Source: Streptomyces griseofuscus
GTDB taxonomy: Bacteria; Actinomycetota; Actinomycetes; Streptomycetales; Streptomycetaceae
Length of the DNA stretch: 64,000 nt
NCBI RefSeq assembly: GCF_014673495.1
Contig: NZ_CP051006.1
Span: 5,580,001-5,644,000, forward strand
Reading direction: 5' to 3'
Both the position numbers and the translations under genes were made by a program. Under the pieces are notes generated by a model. The model ran no database searches, was not told where the DNA came from, and saw only the letters and a list, made by a program, of their open reading frames with translations. Shown one piece after another: positions 18,806 through 26,578 of this stretch. Numbering within the stretch: the first letter of the stretch is position 1; every line of letters begins with the position of its first letter.

Positions 18806-19699
18806 TCAACCCTTCACTCCGGTGAGCGTGACGCCTTCGACGAATGCCTTCTGGGCGAAGAAGAACACGAGGATCACGGGGGCCATGACCAGTACCGTCG
18901 CGGCCATGGTGAGGTTCCAGTCGGTGTGGTGCGCGCCCTTGAAGGACTCCAGGCCGTAACTCAGCGTCCAGGCACCGGGGTTCTCGGAGGCGTAGATCTG
19001 GGGGCCGAAGTAGTCGTTCCAGGCGTTGAAGAACTGGAAGAGGGCCACGGCGGCGATGCCGGGCTTGGCCATCGGCAGCACGACCCGGACGAGGGTGCGC
19101 AGTTCGCCGCAGCCGTCCACCCGGGCGGCGTCGACGTACTCGTTCGGGATCGTCATCAGGAACTGGCGCAGCAGGAAGATGGAGAACGCGTCGCCGAACG
19201 CCATCGGGATGATCAGCGGCCACAGCGTCCCGGACAGGCCCAGCTGTTTCGCCCAGAAGAGGTACATCGGGATGACGACGACCTGCGGGGGCAGCATCAT
19301 CATCGAGATCACCAGCATCAGGGCCAGATTGCGGCCCGGGAAGCGGAACTTGGCGAGCGCGTACGCCACCGGGACCGAGGACACCACGGTCAGTGCGGTG
19401 CCGAGTCCCGCGTAGATCAGGGTGTTGCGCCACCAGGTGAGGAAGCCGGGTGTGTCGAAGACCTTGCGGTAGTTGCCCCACTCCCAGGTGCCCGGGATCA
19501 GGTCCCGGCTCAGTGCCTGGCTGTCGCTCATCAGCGAGGTCAGCAGCACGAACACGAAGGGCAGCACGAAGAAGAGCGCGGCGGCGACGCCGAGGGAGTG
19601 CACCGCGATCCACCGGAGCAGCTCCTTGCGGCGGGCGGTGCGTCGGGCGGGCGCGGACGAGGGCACCAACTCTGCTGGTGTGGCGAGTACTTGGGTCAT
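18806..19699 (-). CDS. csnG: Carbohydrate ABC transporter permease (MalG-type)
   Basis: 297 residues, six predicted membrane helices, long cytoplasmic N-terminus with a cluster of arginines. The EAA loop that docks the ATPase is visible as EYVDAARVDGCGEL followed by LPMAKPGIA. It pairs with the adjacent CsnF permease. As in most Streptomyces sugar importers, no ATPase gene is present; the shared MsiK-type ATPase encoded elsewhere presumably powers it. Start two bases after the csnF stop. Confidence 0.92.
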   Translation of the reverse strand: MTQVLATPAELVPSSAPARRTARRKELLRWIAVHSLGVAAALFFVLPFVFVLLTSLMSDSQALSRDLIPGTWEWGNYRKVFDTPGFLTWWRNTLIYAGLGTALTVVSSVPVAYALAKFRFPGRNLALMLVISMMMLPPQVVVIPMYLFWAKQLGLSGTLWPLIIPMAFGDAFSIFLLRQFLMTIPNEYVDAARVDGCGELRTLVRVVLPMAKPGIAAVALFQFFNAWNDYFGPQIYASENPGAWTLSYGLESFKGAHHTDWNLTMAATVLVMAPVILVFFFAQKAFVEGVTLTGVKG

Positions 19700-19701
19700 G
19701 G

Positions 19702-20643
19702 TCAGTCACCTGCCTGGATCAGGCCGCCCCGGCGCCGCATCAGAAGCGCGGTGAATGCCATGGAGAGGGCGAAGAGTACGAGGGCGACGACGCACGCGGA
19801 GCCGTAGTCGAAGCGCTGGAAGCCGAGGTTGTAGACGAGCTGGGGCAGGGTGAGCGTGGACTTGTCCGGGTAGCCGGGCTCGAACTGGGCGCCCGCGCCC
19901 TGGATCACCCCGGAGGCCACCTTCCCCGCGACCAGCGGCTCCGTGTAGCACTGCATCGCCTGGATCACCCCGGTGACGACGGCGAACATCACGATGGGGG
20001 AGATGTTCGGCAGTGTCACGTACCGGAACCGCTGCCAGGCGGAGGCGCCGTCCAGCTCGGCCGCCTCGTACTGCTCCCTCGGTACGTCGAGCAGCGCGGC
20101 CATGAAGATCACCATCAGATCGCCGATGCCCCACAGCGCGAGCAGGGTCAGTGCCGGCTTGGACCAGTCCGGGTCGTCGAACCAGCCCGGCGCCGGGATC
20201 CCCGCCTTCTCCAGGAGTGAATTGACCGGCCCGGTACCGGGATTGAGCAGGAAGGCGAAGGCCATGGTGGCGGCGACCGGCGGGGCGAGGTAGGGCAGAT
20301 AGAACAGGGTGCGGAAGACGCCGGTACCCGTCTTGATCTTCGTGATGAGCATCCCGATGCCGAGCCCGAAGGCCACGCGCAGGGTCACCATCACCACGAC
20401 CAGCCACAGCGTGTTGCGCAGCGCGGGCCAGAACAGCGGGTAGTGCGTGAAGACGTACGTCCAGTTCTTCCCGCCGCTCCAGATGGGCGGCCGGAAGCCG
20501 TCGTAGTGCATGAAGGAGAAGTAGACCGTCGAGATCAGCGGGTACGCGAAGAACACCGCGAAGCCGATCAGCCACGGCGACAGGAAGGCGAGCGTGCGCA
20601 GCGCCGAGCGGCGGCGCTTGGCGGCCAGGGTGAGCGTGCCCAT
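19702..20643 (-). CDS. csnF: Carbohydrate ABC transporter permease (MalF-type)
   Basis: 313 residues, six membrane helices, with the EAA loop EQYEAAELDGASAW followed by YVTLPNISP. Forms the membrane channel with CsnG, receiving sugar from the CsnE lipoprotein. The ATG at 20643 comes three bases after the csnE stop, so csnE, csnF and csnG are one transcription unit. Confidence 0.92.
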   Translation of the reverse strand: MGTLTLAAKRRRSALRTLAFLSPWLIGFAVFFAYPLISTVYFSFMHYDGFRPPIWSGGKNWTYVFTHYPLFWPALRNTLWLVVVMVTLRVAFGLGIGMLITKIKTGTGVFRTLFYLPYLAPPVAATMAFAFLLNPGTGPVNSLLEKAGIPAPGWFDDPDWSKPALTLLALWGIGDLMVIFMAALLDVPREQYEAAELDGASAWQRFRYVTLPNISPIVMFAVVTGVIQAMQCYTEPLVAGKVASGVIQGAGAQFEPGYPDKSTLTLPQLVYNLGFQRFDYGSACVVALVLFALSMAFTALLMRRRGGLIQAGD

Positions 20644-20646
20644 CGG

Positions 20647-21999
20647 CTACTTCGCCTGCGCGATGTCCGTGTCGATCTGCGCGGCGGCCTTCTTCAGCCC
20701 GGCCGTCAGATCCGTGACCCTGCCGCTCTCGTAGTCGTAGCCCAACTGCTGGAGCGTCACCAGGTACTGGCCGCCGTTGAGGGAGGCGGGTGTGGTGGTG
20801 GAGTCGGGGTCGGCGGCGATGTCCAGGAAGGTCTTGAAGCGCGGATCGTACTTCAGCCTGGGGGACTTGAGGGCCGCGAGGGTGGACGGCACATTGTGGA
20901 TGTCATTGGCGAAGCCGACCACCGCGTCCGTGTCCGTGCTGATGTACTTCACGAACTCCCAGGCGGCGTTCTGCTTGCGGCTGGTGGCGGCGATGCCGGT
21001 GATGGTGCCGGTGATGTAGCCCTTGCCGTACTGGTCCAACTGATCGTCCGGTACGGGCAGCGGGGCGACGCCTATCTCGAACTTCGGCCTGGCCTGCTCG
21101 GCCATCCCGAGCCGCCACTCGCCGTCCAGCTGCATGGCCACCTGGCCGGTGTGGAAGGGGTGTTTGGCGCCCCACTCGTCGCCGAGGGTGGAGCGGAACC
21201 GCTCCAGCTTCCGGAATCCGCCGAGTTCGTCCACGAGCCGCTTCTGGAGCGCGAACCCCTGCTGGAACGCCGGGTCCTTGGCGACGTTCGACTTGCCGTC
21301 CGCGGTGAAGTACTTCGGCGAGAACTGGCCGAAGTAGTGCTCGGTGGTGGTCTCCCAGCCGTGGTAGTCGGGCATGAACCCGAGCTGCTTGTACGAGTCC
21401 CCGGCGGGCACGGTCAGCCGCTTGGCGTCGGCCTCGAACTCGCTCCAGGTCCTTGGGGGTTGCTTGATCCCGGCCTTCGCGAACGCCGTCTTGTTGTAGT
21501 ACAGCCCGTACGCGTCGCCGAGCAGGGGCACGGTGCAGCGGTCGCCGTCGAACCGGGTGTACTCGTTCATCGCCTTCGGGAAGGTGCGCGCGGGGTCGAT
21601 GCCCGCCTTCTTCAGGAAGGGGTCGAGGTCGATCAGCGCGCCGGAGGAGCAGAACTTGCCCACGTTGTTGGTGGTGAAGGAGGAGATCACGTCCGGGGCG
21701 TCGCCGCCGCCCGTGCGCAGCGCCTGGTTGATCTTGTCGTCGGTCATGTTGCCGACGATGTGCACATGGATGTTGGGGTGCGCCTTCTCGAACCCGGCGA
21801 CCAGGGACTTGACCGCCGCGACCTCGTTCGGCGCGCTCCAGGCGTGCCAGAAGTTGATCGTCGTGTCCTTGGTGGGATCGTCCGTGGCACCCGCGTCGGA
21901 CTGCCCGGTGCAGGCGGCGGTCAGCAGCACGGCGGAGGCGGCGAGGGCGAGGGCGGCTTTGCGGGTGGCTCTGATGACTCCGGGTGCTGCTGTGGGCAT
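20647..21999 (-). CDS. csnE: Sugar-binding lipoprotein of an ABC importer
   Basis: 450 residues, family 1 solute-binding protein. The signal peptide ends LLTAAC, with lipid-modified Cys30, so the protein is anchored to the outer face of the membrane. INFWHAWSAPNE, DAPDVISSF, YNKTAFAKAG and QLDGEWRLG are typical for oligosaccharide-binding proteins. Its partners are CsnF and CsnG. By synteny with the csnR-K operon, expected ligands are chitosan-derived glucosamine oligosaccharides. GGGAGATCC precedes the start. Confidence 0.9.
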   Translation of the reverse strand: MPTAAPGVIRATRKAALALAASAVLLTAACTGQSDAGATDDPTKDTTINFWHAWSAPNEVAAVKSLVAGFEKAHPNIHVHIVGNMTDDKINQALRTGGGDAPDVISSFTTNNVGKFCSSGALIDLDPFLKKAGIDPARTFPKAMNEYTRFDGDRCTVPLLGDAYGLYYNKTAFAKAGIKQPPRTWSEFEADAKRLTVPAGDSYKQLGFMPDYHGWETTTEHYFGQFSPKYFTADGKSNVAKDPAFQQGFALQKRLVDELGGFRKLERFRSTLGDEWGAKHPFHTGQVAMQLDGEWRLGMAEQARPKFEIGVAPLPVPDDQLDQYGKGYITGTITGIAATSRKQNAAWEFVKYISTDTDAVVGFANDIHNVPSTLAALKSPRLKYDPRFKTFLDIAADPDSTTTPASLNGGQYLVTLQQLGYDYESGRVTDLTAGLKKAAAQIDTDIAQAK

Positions 22000-22087
22000 G
22001 GCGGATCTCCCAGGACGGTTCGGGTCGGGGTGGGGAGGGCGCGGTGCGGGGGTTTTCGTGGCCCGGGTTTATCGGGGCCGGGGGCGG

Positions 22088-23299
22088 TCAGCGCGAGGTG
22101 TCGAAGACCTCGTCCCGGGTGGTGGCGAGCGCGGACTCCAACGCGCCGCGCAGGACGGGGTGTTCACGGATGTCGCCGAGGACGAGCCGCGGCCGGGCCG
22201 CCGCCAGCTCCTCCAACTCGGCCTGGATCAGGGCGCGCAGCACCTCGCCGCCCGCGGTCAGGGCGGAGCCGCTGAGGACGACGAGTTCGGGGTCGAGGAC
22301 CGAGACGAGCGCGGCGAGACCGGTGGCGAGACGGGTCGCGTACGCCGTCAGCAGCTCCCGGTGCGGGCCGTCCGCGTGGTCGGCGGCGCGCGCCAGCAGC
22401 TCGCGGGCCGACTCGGTGTACGGCCCCGGCGGCACGTCAGGGACGCCCAGTTCGCGGGCCAGCTTCGGCAGTTCCTGGGCGCCGGCCAGCTCCTGGTAGC
22501 CGCCGCTGTTGGCCCGGGTCACCTGGCGCACCAGGGGCGTGCCCGGCACCGGCAGGAAGCCGACCTCGCCTGCGCCGCCGGTCCAGCCGCGGTGCAGCCG
22601 GCCGCCGAGGACGAGGGCGGCGCCGAGCCCCTCCTCGTTCCACAGCAGCACGAAGTCCCCGTGGCCGCGGGCGGCTCCCAGGCGCTGTTCGGCGACGGCG
22701 ACGAGATTGACGTCGTTCTCGTACTCGACCGGCATCGGCAGCGCGGCGGCGAGTTCGTCGAGCAGCGTGGGGGAGTGCCAGCCGGGCAGGTGCGAGGCGT
22801 AGCGCAGCCGCCCGGTGTTCGGGTCGAACGCGCCCGGCGTGCCGATGACGACCCGGTGCAGCTCGCCGCGCGCCAGCCCGGCCGCCTTCACGGCGCCGTC
22901 GAGGGCGTCGGTGACCTGTCGTACGACGGACTGCGCGGGCCTTCTGCCGGGGGTGGGCAGCTCGTACTCGCCGATGGTGCGGCCGGTGATGTCGGCGACG
23001 GCGGCGCGGATGCGGTCCGGGGCGACGTCGAGGCCGGCGGCGTAGGCGGCACCGGGGTGCACCGCGTACAGCTGGGCGCTGGGCCCCGGCCGCCCCTCGC
23101 TGGTCCCGGTGACCCTGACCAGCCCCGCGGCCTCCAGCCGGGCCAGCAGCTGGGAGGCGGTGGGCTTGGACAGCCCCGTCAGGTTCCCGATCCGGGTCCG
23201 GGACAACGGCCCGTGCTCCAGCAGCAGATCCAGCGCGGCACGATCATTCATCGCCCGCAGCACGCGCGGAGTCCCCGGCGTACCGGCCGTTCCTGCCAT
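22088..23299 (-). CDS. csnR: ROK-family transcriptional repressor of the csn operon
   Basis: 403 residues. An N-terminal winged helix (SRTRIGNLTGLSKPTASQLLARLEAAGLV) is followed by a ROK sugar-kinase-like domain (AAGLDVAPDRIRAAV, GTPGAFDPNTGRL, LLWNEEGLGAALVLGG) that normally senses the inducing sugar. A perfect palindrome lies just upstream, so autoregulation and control of the whole csn operon are expected. The glycine-rich loop lacks the CxCGxxGC zinc motif seen in many ROK proteins. I use ATG 23299; GTG 23320 is possible but would place the operator four bases from the start. Confidence 0.9.
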   Translation of the reverse strand: MAGTAGTPGTPRVLRAMNDRAALDLLLEHGPLSRTRIGNLTGLSKPTASQLLARLEAAGLVRVTGTSEGRPGPSAQLYAVHPGAAYAAGLDVAPDRIRAAVADITGRTIGEYELPTPGRRPAQSVVRQVTDALDGAVKAAGLARGELHRVVIGTPGAFDPNTGRLRYASHLPGWHSPTLLDELAAALPMPVEYENDVNLVAVAEQRLGAARGHGDFVLLWNEEGLGAALVLGGRLHRGWTGGAGEVGFLPVPGTPLVRQVTRANSGGYQELAGAQELPKLARELGVPDVPPGPYTESARELLARAADHADGPHRELLTAYATRLATGLAALVSVLDPELVVLSGSALTAGGEVLRALIQAELEELAAARPRLVLGDIREHPVLRGALESALATTRDEVFDTSR

Positions 23300-23323
23300 G
23301 GGTCCCGACACCTGCCTCACTGT

Positions 23324-23338
23324 TAGGAAACTTTCCTA
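23324..23338. promoter_or_regulatory. ROK (CsnR) operator palindrome
   Basis: TAGGAAA and TTTCCTA are perfect inverted arms around a single central C, directly upstream of csnR. The AGGAAAnTTTCCT form is what I recall as the CsnR box of Streptomyces chitosanase genes. It is the only full copy I find in the window. Confidence 0.75.
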
Positions 23339-23385
23339 TTCCGCCCGAACGTAAGCCCGGCGGGGAGGGGGCGTCAATACGCGAG

Positions 23386-23419
23386 ACCCCCGAGGCAACA
23401 GAGTCGTTATCTCGGGGGT
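23386..23419 (-). terminator. Terminator downstream of the Uma2 gene
   Basis: ACCCCCGAG and CTCGGGGGT make a perfect nine-pair stem with a 16-base loop, 12 bases after the stop codon of the minus-strand Uma2-like gene. It separates that gene from csnR. Confidence 0.65.
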
Positions 23420-23431
23420 GCGGAGGGCTCG

Positions 23432-24061
23432 TCAGCCGGTGACGAGGAAGGGGCTGGTGTCGAGGGCGGGGTACGGCGCCGGAAGGGGGAGGGGGTCGCC
23501 GAGGTCGGCCTTGGTGTCCTGCTCGTAGTAGGCGTCGGCGGGGTCGTCGCCGGGCGGGGCCGGGTTCGTGTCGCAGTGGGCGGTCCTGGAACGGCGGTCG
23601 ATGAGGACGTAGACGGGGATGCCGGCGGCGGAGTGGGCGCGGAGTTTGGGGCCGGTGTCGATTTCGTGGTCGGCGGAGGTGACCTCGCCGACCAGGTCGA
23701 GCATGTCGCTGGGGTGCCAGCCCGGACATGCCGCGTAGTGGGCCTCGTCGGCGCTGGTCGCCTTTCGGCTCCGGACGTGGATGTCGGGGACGAGCAACCC
23801 GGCCGCGCTGCCGGTCCGGCCGGTGAACCGGTACCCGTTGCCCGTGCCGATGCCCGGGACCGCTGCCGACCGGAACTGGAGGAGCAAGCTCATGACCGCG
23901 CTGCCGTGCCCGTGATCGGGCGGCGACTGCGGCAGGTAGGCGCGGCCTTCGAGGAACTCGGGGCGTACGGGCATGGGTGACACCGCCTCGTACGCCGCCA
24001 GCAGGCGGTCCGGCTCCAGCTGCGCCATGAGGTCCGGAGCGGCATCACCGGTACTGTCCAT
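23432..24061 (-). CDS. Uma2-family putative endonuclease (DUF820)
   Basis: About 209 residues. VPDIHVRSRK, LVGEVTSADHEIDTGPKLRAHSAAGIPVYVLIDRRS is the core of the Uma2/DUF820 family, a PD-(D/E)xK nuclease fold with the acidic residue of PDI, the Glu of GEV and the Lys of KL. These proteins are abundant in Streptomyces and their role is unsettled. The start is uncertain: ATG 24061 and ATG 24025 (MAQLEPDR) are both possible, and a longer open frame continues into the mscS region without coding character. Confidence 0.75.
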   Translation of the reverse strand: MDSTGDAAPDLMAQLEPDRLLAAYEAVSPMPVRPEFLEGRAYLPQSPPDHGHGSAVMSLLLQFRSAAVPGIGTGNGYRFTGRTGSAAGLLVPDIHVRSRKATSADEAHYAACPGWHPSDMLDLVGEVTSADHEIDTGPKLRAHSAAGIPVYVLIDRRSRTAHCDTNPAPPGDDPADAYYEQDTKADLGDPLPLPAPYPALDTSPFLVTG

Positions 24062-24144
24062 GGACAGCACCGTGGGGCACCCCGAACGCCACCGCGCCGG
24101 AATGCCCCACCTCTTCACTCGAACGAGCGTGCTGAACCGTTCCC

Positions 24145-25254
24145 CTACTTCCTCGGCGGAACCGTCCGCTGCGTCGTGATCGGGGTCGCCGCCATCGACT
24201 GCGGGGAGTCGGAGTTGGAGAAGGCGGAGGGGGCGGCGACCGCGGCGGTGGGGTCGGGGAGGTCCTCCACGTCCTCGACGGCCGTCGCGCCGCCCACGAT
24301 GCGGATGTGCGCCGCGTCGAAGGCGCGCTTGATGCGCCAGCGCAGCTCGCGTTCGACGGTGACGGACTTGCCGGGCATGGTCTTGGCGGAGACGCGGACC
24401 ACCATGGAGTCGATGAGCACGGAGTCCAGGCCGAGGACCTCGATCGGGCCCCACAGCAGCTCGTTCCAGGGCTCTTCCTTGCTGGTCTTCTCGGCGACCT
24501 CGTCCAGCGTCGCCTTGACCTTGTCCAGGTCCTCGCTCGCCCGCACGGTCACATCGACCCCGGCCGTCGCCCAGCCCTGGGACAGGTTGCCGATCCGCTT
24601 GACCTCGCCGTTGCGGACGTACCAGATCTCGCCCTCGGCGCCGCGCAGCTTCGTCACGCGCAGCCCGACCTCGATCACCTCGCCGGTGGCCACGCCCGCG
24701 TCGATCACGTCACCGACGCCGTACTGGTCCTCCAGGATCATGAACACGCCGGACAGGAAGTCCGTGACGAGGTTCCGCGCGCCGAAACCGATCGCGACAC
24801 CGGCGACACCGGCGGACGCCAGCAGCGGGGCCAGGTTGATCTTGAAGGTGGACAGCACCATCAGCGCCGCCGTACCGAGGATCAGGAAGCTCGCCACCGA
24901 GCGCAGCACGGACCCTATCGCCGCCGACCGCTGCCGCCGCCGCTCCGCGTTGACCAGCAGCCCGCCCAGCGCGGTGCCGTCCACGGCCTGCGCGGTCCGG
25001 GCCATCCGCTCTATCAGCTTGGTGATCGCCCGCCGTACCACCGATCTCAGCGCGACCGCCACGACGATGATCAACAGGATCTGGAGCCCCATGGCGAGCC
25101 ACGTCGACCAGTTCTGCTCGACCCAGCTCGCCGCGTTCGTCGCGCTCTCCTGGGCGCCCTGGAGCGTCGGCACCGCGGGCGCCGTACCCGAAGGGGACGG
25201 CGACGGGGACGAAGACGCACCGGCGGCCATCAGGACCACGGGCAAGGACGACAC
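24145..25254 (-). CDS. MscS-family mechanosensitive ion channel
   Basis: 369 residues. One external or signal-like segment is followed by three membrane helices (about 60-80, 110-135 and the pore-lining helix ASAGVAGVAIGFGARNLVTDFLSG), then the beta domain with QYGVGDVID and VEVGLRVTKLRG and the C-terminal alpha/beta domain, as in MscS. Such channels open on hypo-osmotic shock. The C-terminal tail after residue 330 is low-complexity. I chose GTG 25254 because GGAGG stands eight bases upstream; about 165 earlier codons of the open frame overlap the divergent promoter region and look non-coding. Confidence 0.88.
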   Translation of the reverse strand: MSSLPVVLMAAGASSSPSPSPSGTAPAVPTLQGAQESATNAASWVEQNWSTWLAMGLQILLIIVVAVALRSVVRRAITKLIERMARTAQAVDGTALGGLLVNAERRRQRSAAIGSVLRSVASFLILGTAALMVLSTFKINLAPLLASAGVAGVAIGFGARNLVTDFLSGVFMILEDQYGVGDVIDAGVATGEVIEVGLRVTKLRGAEGEIWYVRNGEVKRIGNLSQGWATAGVDVTVRASEDLDKVKATLDEVAEKTSKEEPWNELLWGPIEVLGLDSVLIDSMVVRVSAKTMPGKSVTVERELRWRIKRAFDAAHIRIVGGATAVEDVEDLPDPTAAVAAPSAFSNSDSPQSMAATPITTQRTVPPRK

Positions 25255-25579
25255 GGCAGGTACCTCCAGGTGCTGCACGGTCCGTACCGGTGGGGCGGGC
25301 AGGGTCTGCGAGGTCACGAAAAGATCACCGGACGGCCAGCACCACCACACTAACGGGGCATTGTGGGTGTCCTGTGCGGATCCGCCAAGGAGGGGCGCAG
25401 GAGAGACACGGCTCACCCTGGCTTGAACAGGCCGTGATCCTGGGGATGTATCACCTGTGGTCGAAAACACTCCCAGCCCGTTACCGGGACATGGTGGCGC
25501 CGCCACCAGGCATGAGGGGAGACTGGGTGCAGATCGTCCCGGCGCGAGCCACGCGCCGCCGACGCCCAAGGAGGCACCC
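25255..25579. other. Divergent intergenic region between mscS and the HNH gene
   Basis: 325 bases without a credible gene. The part next to mscS contains its ribosome binding site; the part before the HNH gene ends in AAGGAGG. Both strands have open frames here, but they are extensions of the flanking genes without conserved content. I see no strong palindrome. The promoters for both genes should be here, though no clear -35/-10 pair stands out. Confidence 0.5.
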
Positions 25580-26116
25580 GTGCCGCATGTCCTGGTCCTC
25601 AACGCGTCGTACGAGCCGCTCGGCGTCGTACCGCTCCGCCGCGCGCTCATCCTCGTCCTGGAGAACAAGGCCGTCTCCCTGGAGGAATCCGGCGCCTTCA
25701 TGCACAGCGCGACCGTCACACTCCCCGCACCCAGCGTGGTCCGGCTCAAGCGATTCGTCCGGGTTCCCTACCGCGGGCCCGTTCCGCTCACCCGCCGTGC
25801 GCTCTTCGCACGCGACGGGGGCCGGTGCATGTACTGCGGTGGCGTCGCAACCAGCGTCGACCACGTCATCCCGCGCAGCCGCGGGGGCAAGCACGTCTGG
25901 GACAACGTGGTGGCCTCCTGCCGCCGCTGCAACCACGTGAAGGCCGACCGCCACCTCGTCGAACTGGGCTGGCGCCTGCACCACAAACCGGCCCCGCCCA
26001 CCGGTCTGGCCTGGCGCATCATCGGCACCGGCCATAGGGACCCGCGCTGGCTGCCCTACCTACAGCCGTACGGCGCGGAAGACGCCATGGCCCGGATCGA
26101 CGGCATCTCAGCCTGA
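25580..26116 (+). CDS. HNH endonuclease
   Basis: 178 residues. The C-terminal half is an HNH domain with a structural zinc site: CMYC, then SVDHVIPRSRGGKHVWDNV with the catalytic His, and CRRC. The N-terminal segment (VLVLNASYEPLGVVP) is the standard lead-in of this widespread actinobacterial single-domain HNH family, whose physiological target is not established. GTG 25580 is preceded by AAGGAGG; 41 upstream codons of the frame are not part of the family. Confidence 0.88.
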   Translation: MPHVLVLNASYEPLGVVPLRRALILVLENKAVSLEESGAFMHSATVTLPAPSVVRLKRFVRVPYRGPVPLTRRALFARDGGRCMYCGGVATSVDHVIPRSRGGKHVWDNVVASCRRCNHVKADRHLVELGWRLHHKPAPPTGLAWRIIGTGHRDPRWLPYLQPYGAEDAMARIDGISA

Positions 26117-26139
26117 CGATCCGGGCCTTCGCGCATCCA

Positions 26140-26173
26140 CCCCGCGCCCTGCCCGGCAGGACGGGACGCGGGG
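26140..26173 (+). terminator. Possible terminator after the HNH gene
   Basis: CCCCGCG and CGCGGGG enclose an inner CCTG/CAGG pairing, 24 bases after the HNH stop. Stem is interrupted, so strength is moderate. Confidence 0.35.
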
Positions 26174-26290
26174 GTCGGTGGTGTGCGCGCCGTTTCGAGG
26201 ACGTGACGCAGCTCCGCCGTTCGGGGACGTCTGTCATCGCGCTCACTGGGTAGGCCTGCCCTGACCGGCCCTGAGCGACAAGGAGTCCCC

Positions 26291-26578
26291 GTGCCCGTAC
26301 CGGCCCGAACCCAGATCCCGGCGCAGTGGAAACACCGCCGTACCGACAGCCTGCGCAAACCCCTGGCGGAGACGTCCGCCGAGACCATCGAGTCGATCGA
26401 GTCGACCGAGACCGGAGAGATCAGGCTGTACGCGTTCAACGCGGAGGCCGCCGCCACCACGGCGCCGCTCACCAGTGAGCCGCCGCTGCCCGCCGCCGAG
26501 CCCCTGACCAGCGAGCCGCCGCTCGCCGACACCAGCACTCTCACCAGCGAGTCGGACGCCTACGCGGCGGGGTCGTAG
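26291..26578 (+). CDS. Small hypothetical protein preceding malQ
   Basis: 95 residues. The N-terminal half is basic (WKHRRTDSLRKP), then comes a segment rich in Glu, Ser and Thr (SAETIESIESTETGEIRLYAFN), and a tail with repeated LTSEPPL units. AAGGAG precedes the GTG, and the TAG stop abuts the malQ ATG with no spacer, so it is a translated upstream partner of malQ. I know of no function. Confidence 0.6.
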   Translation: MPVPARTQIPAQWKHRRTDSLRKPLAETSAETIESIESTETGEIRLYAFNAEAAATTAPLTSEPPLPAAEPLTSEPPLADTSTLTSESDAYAAGS

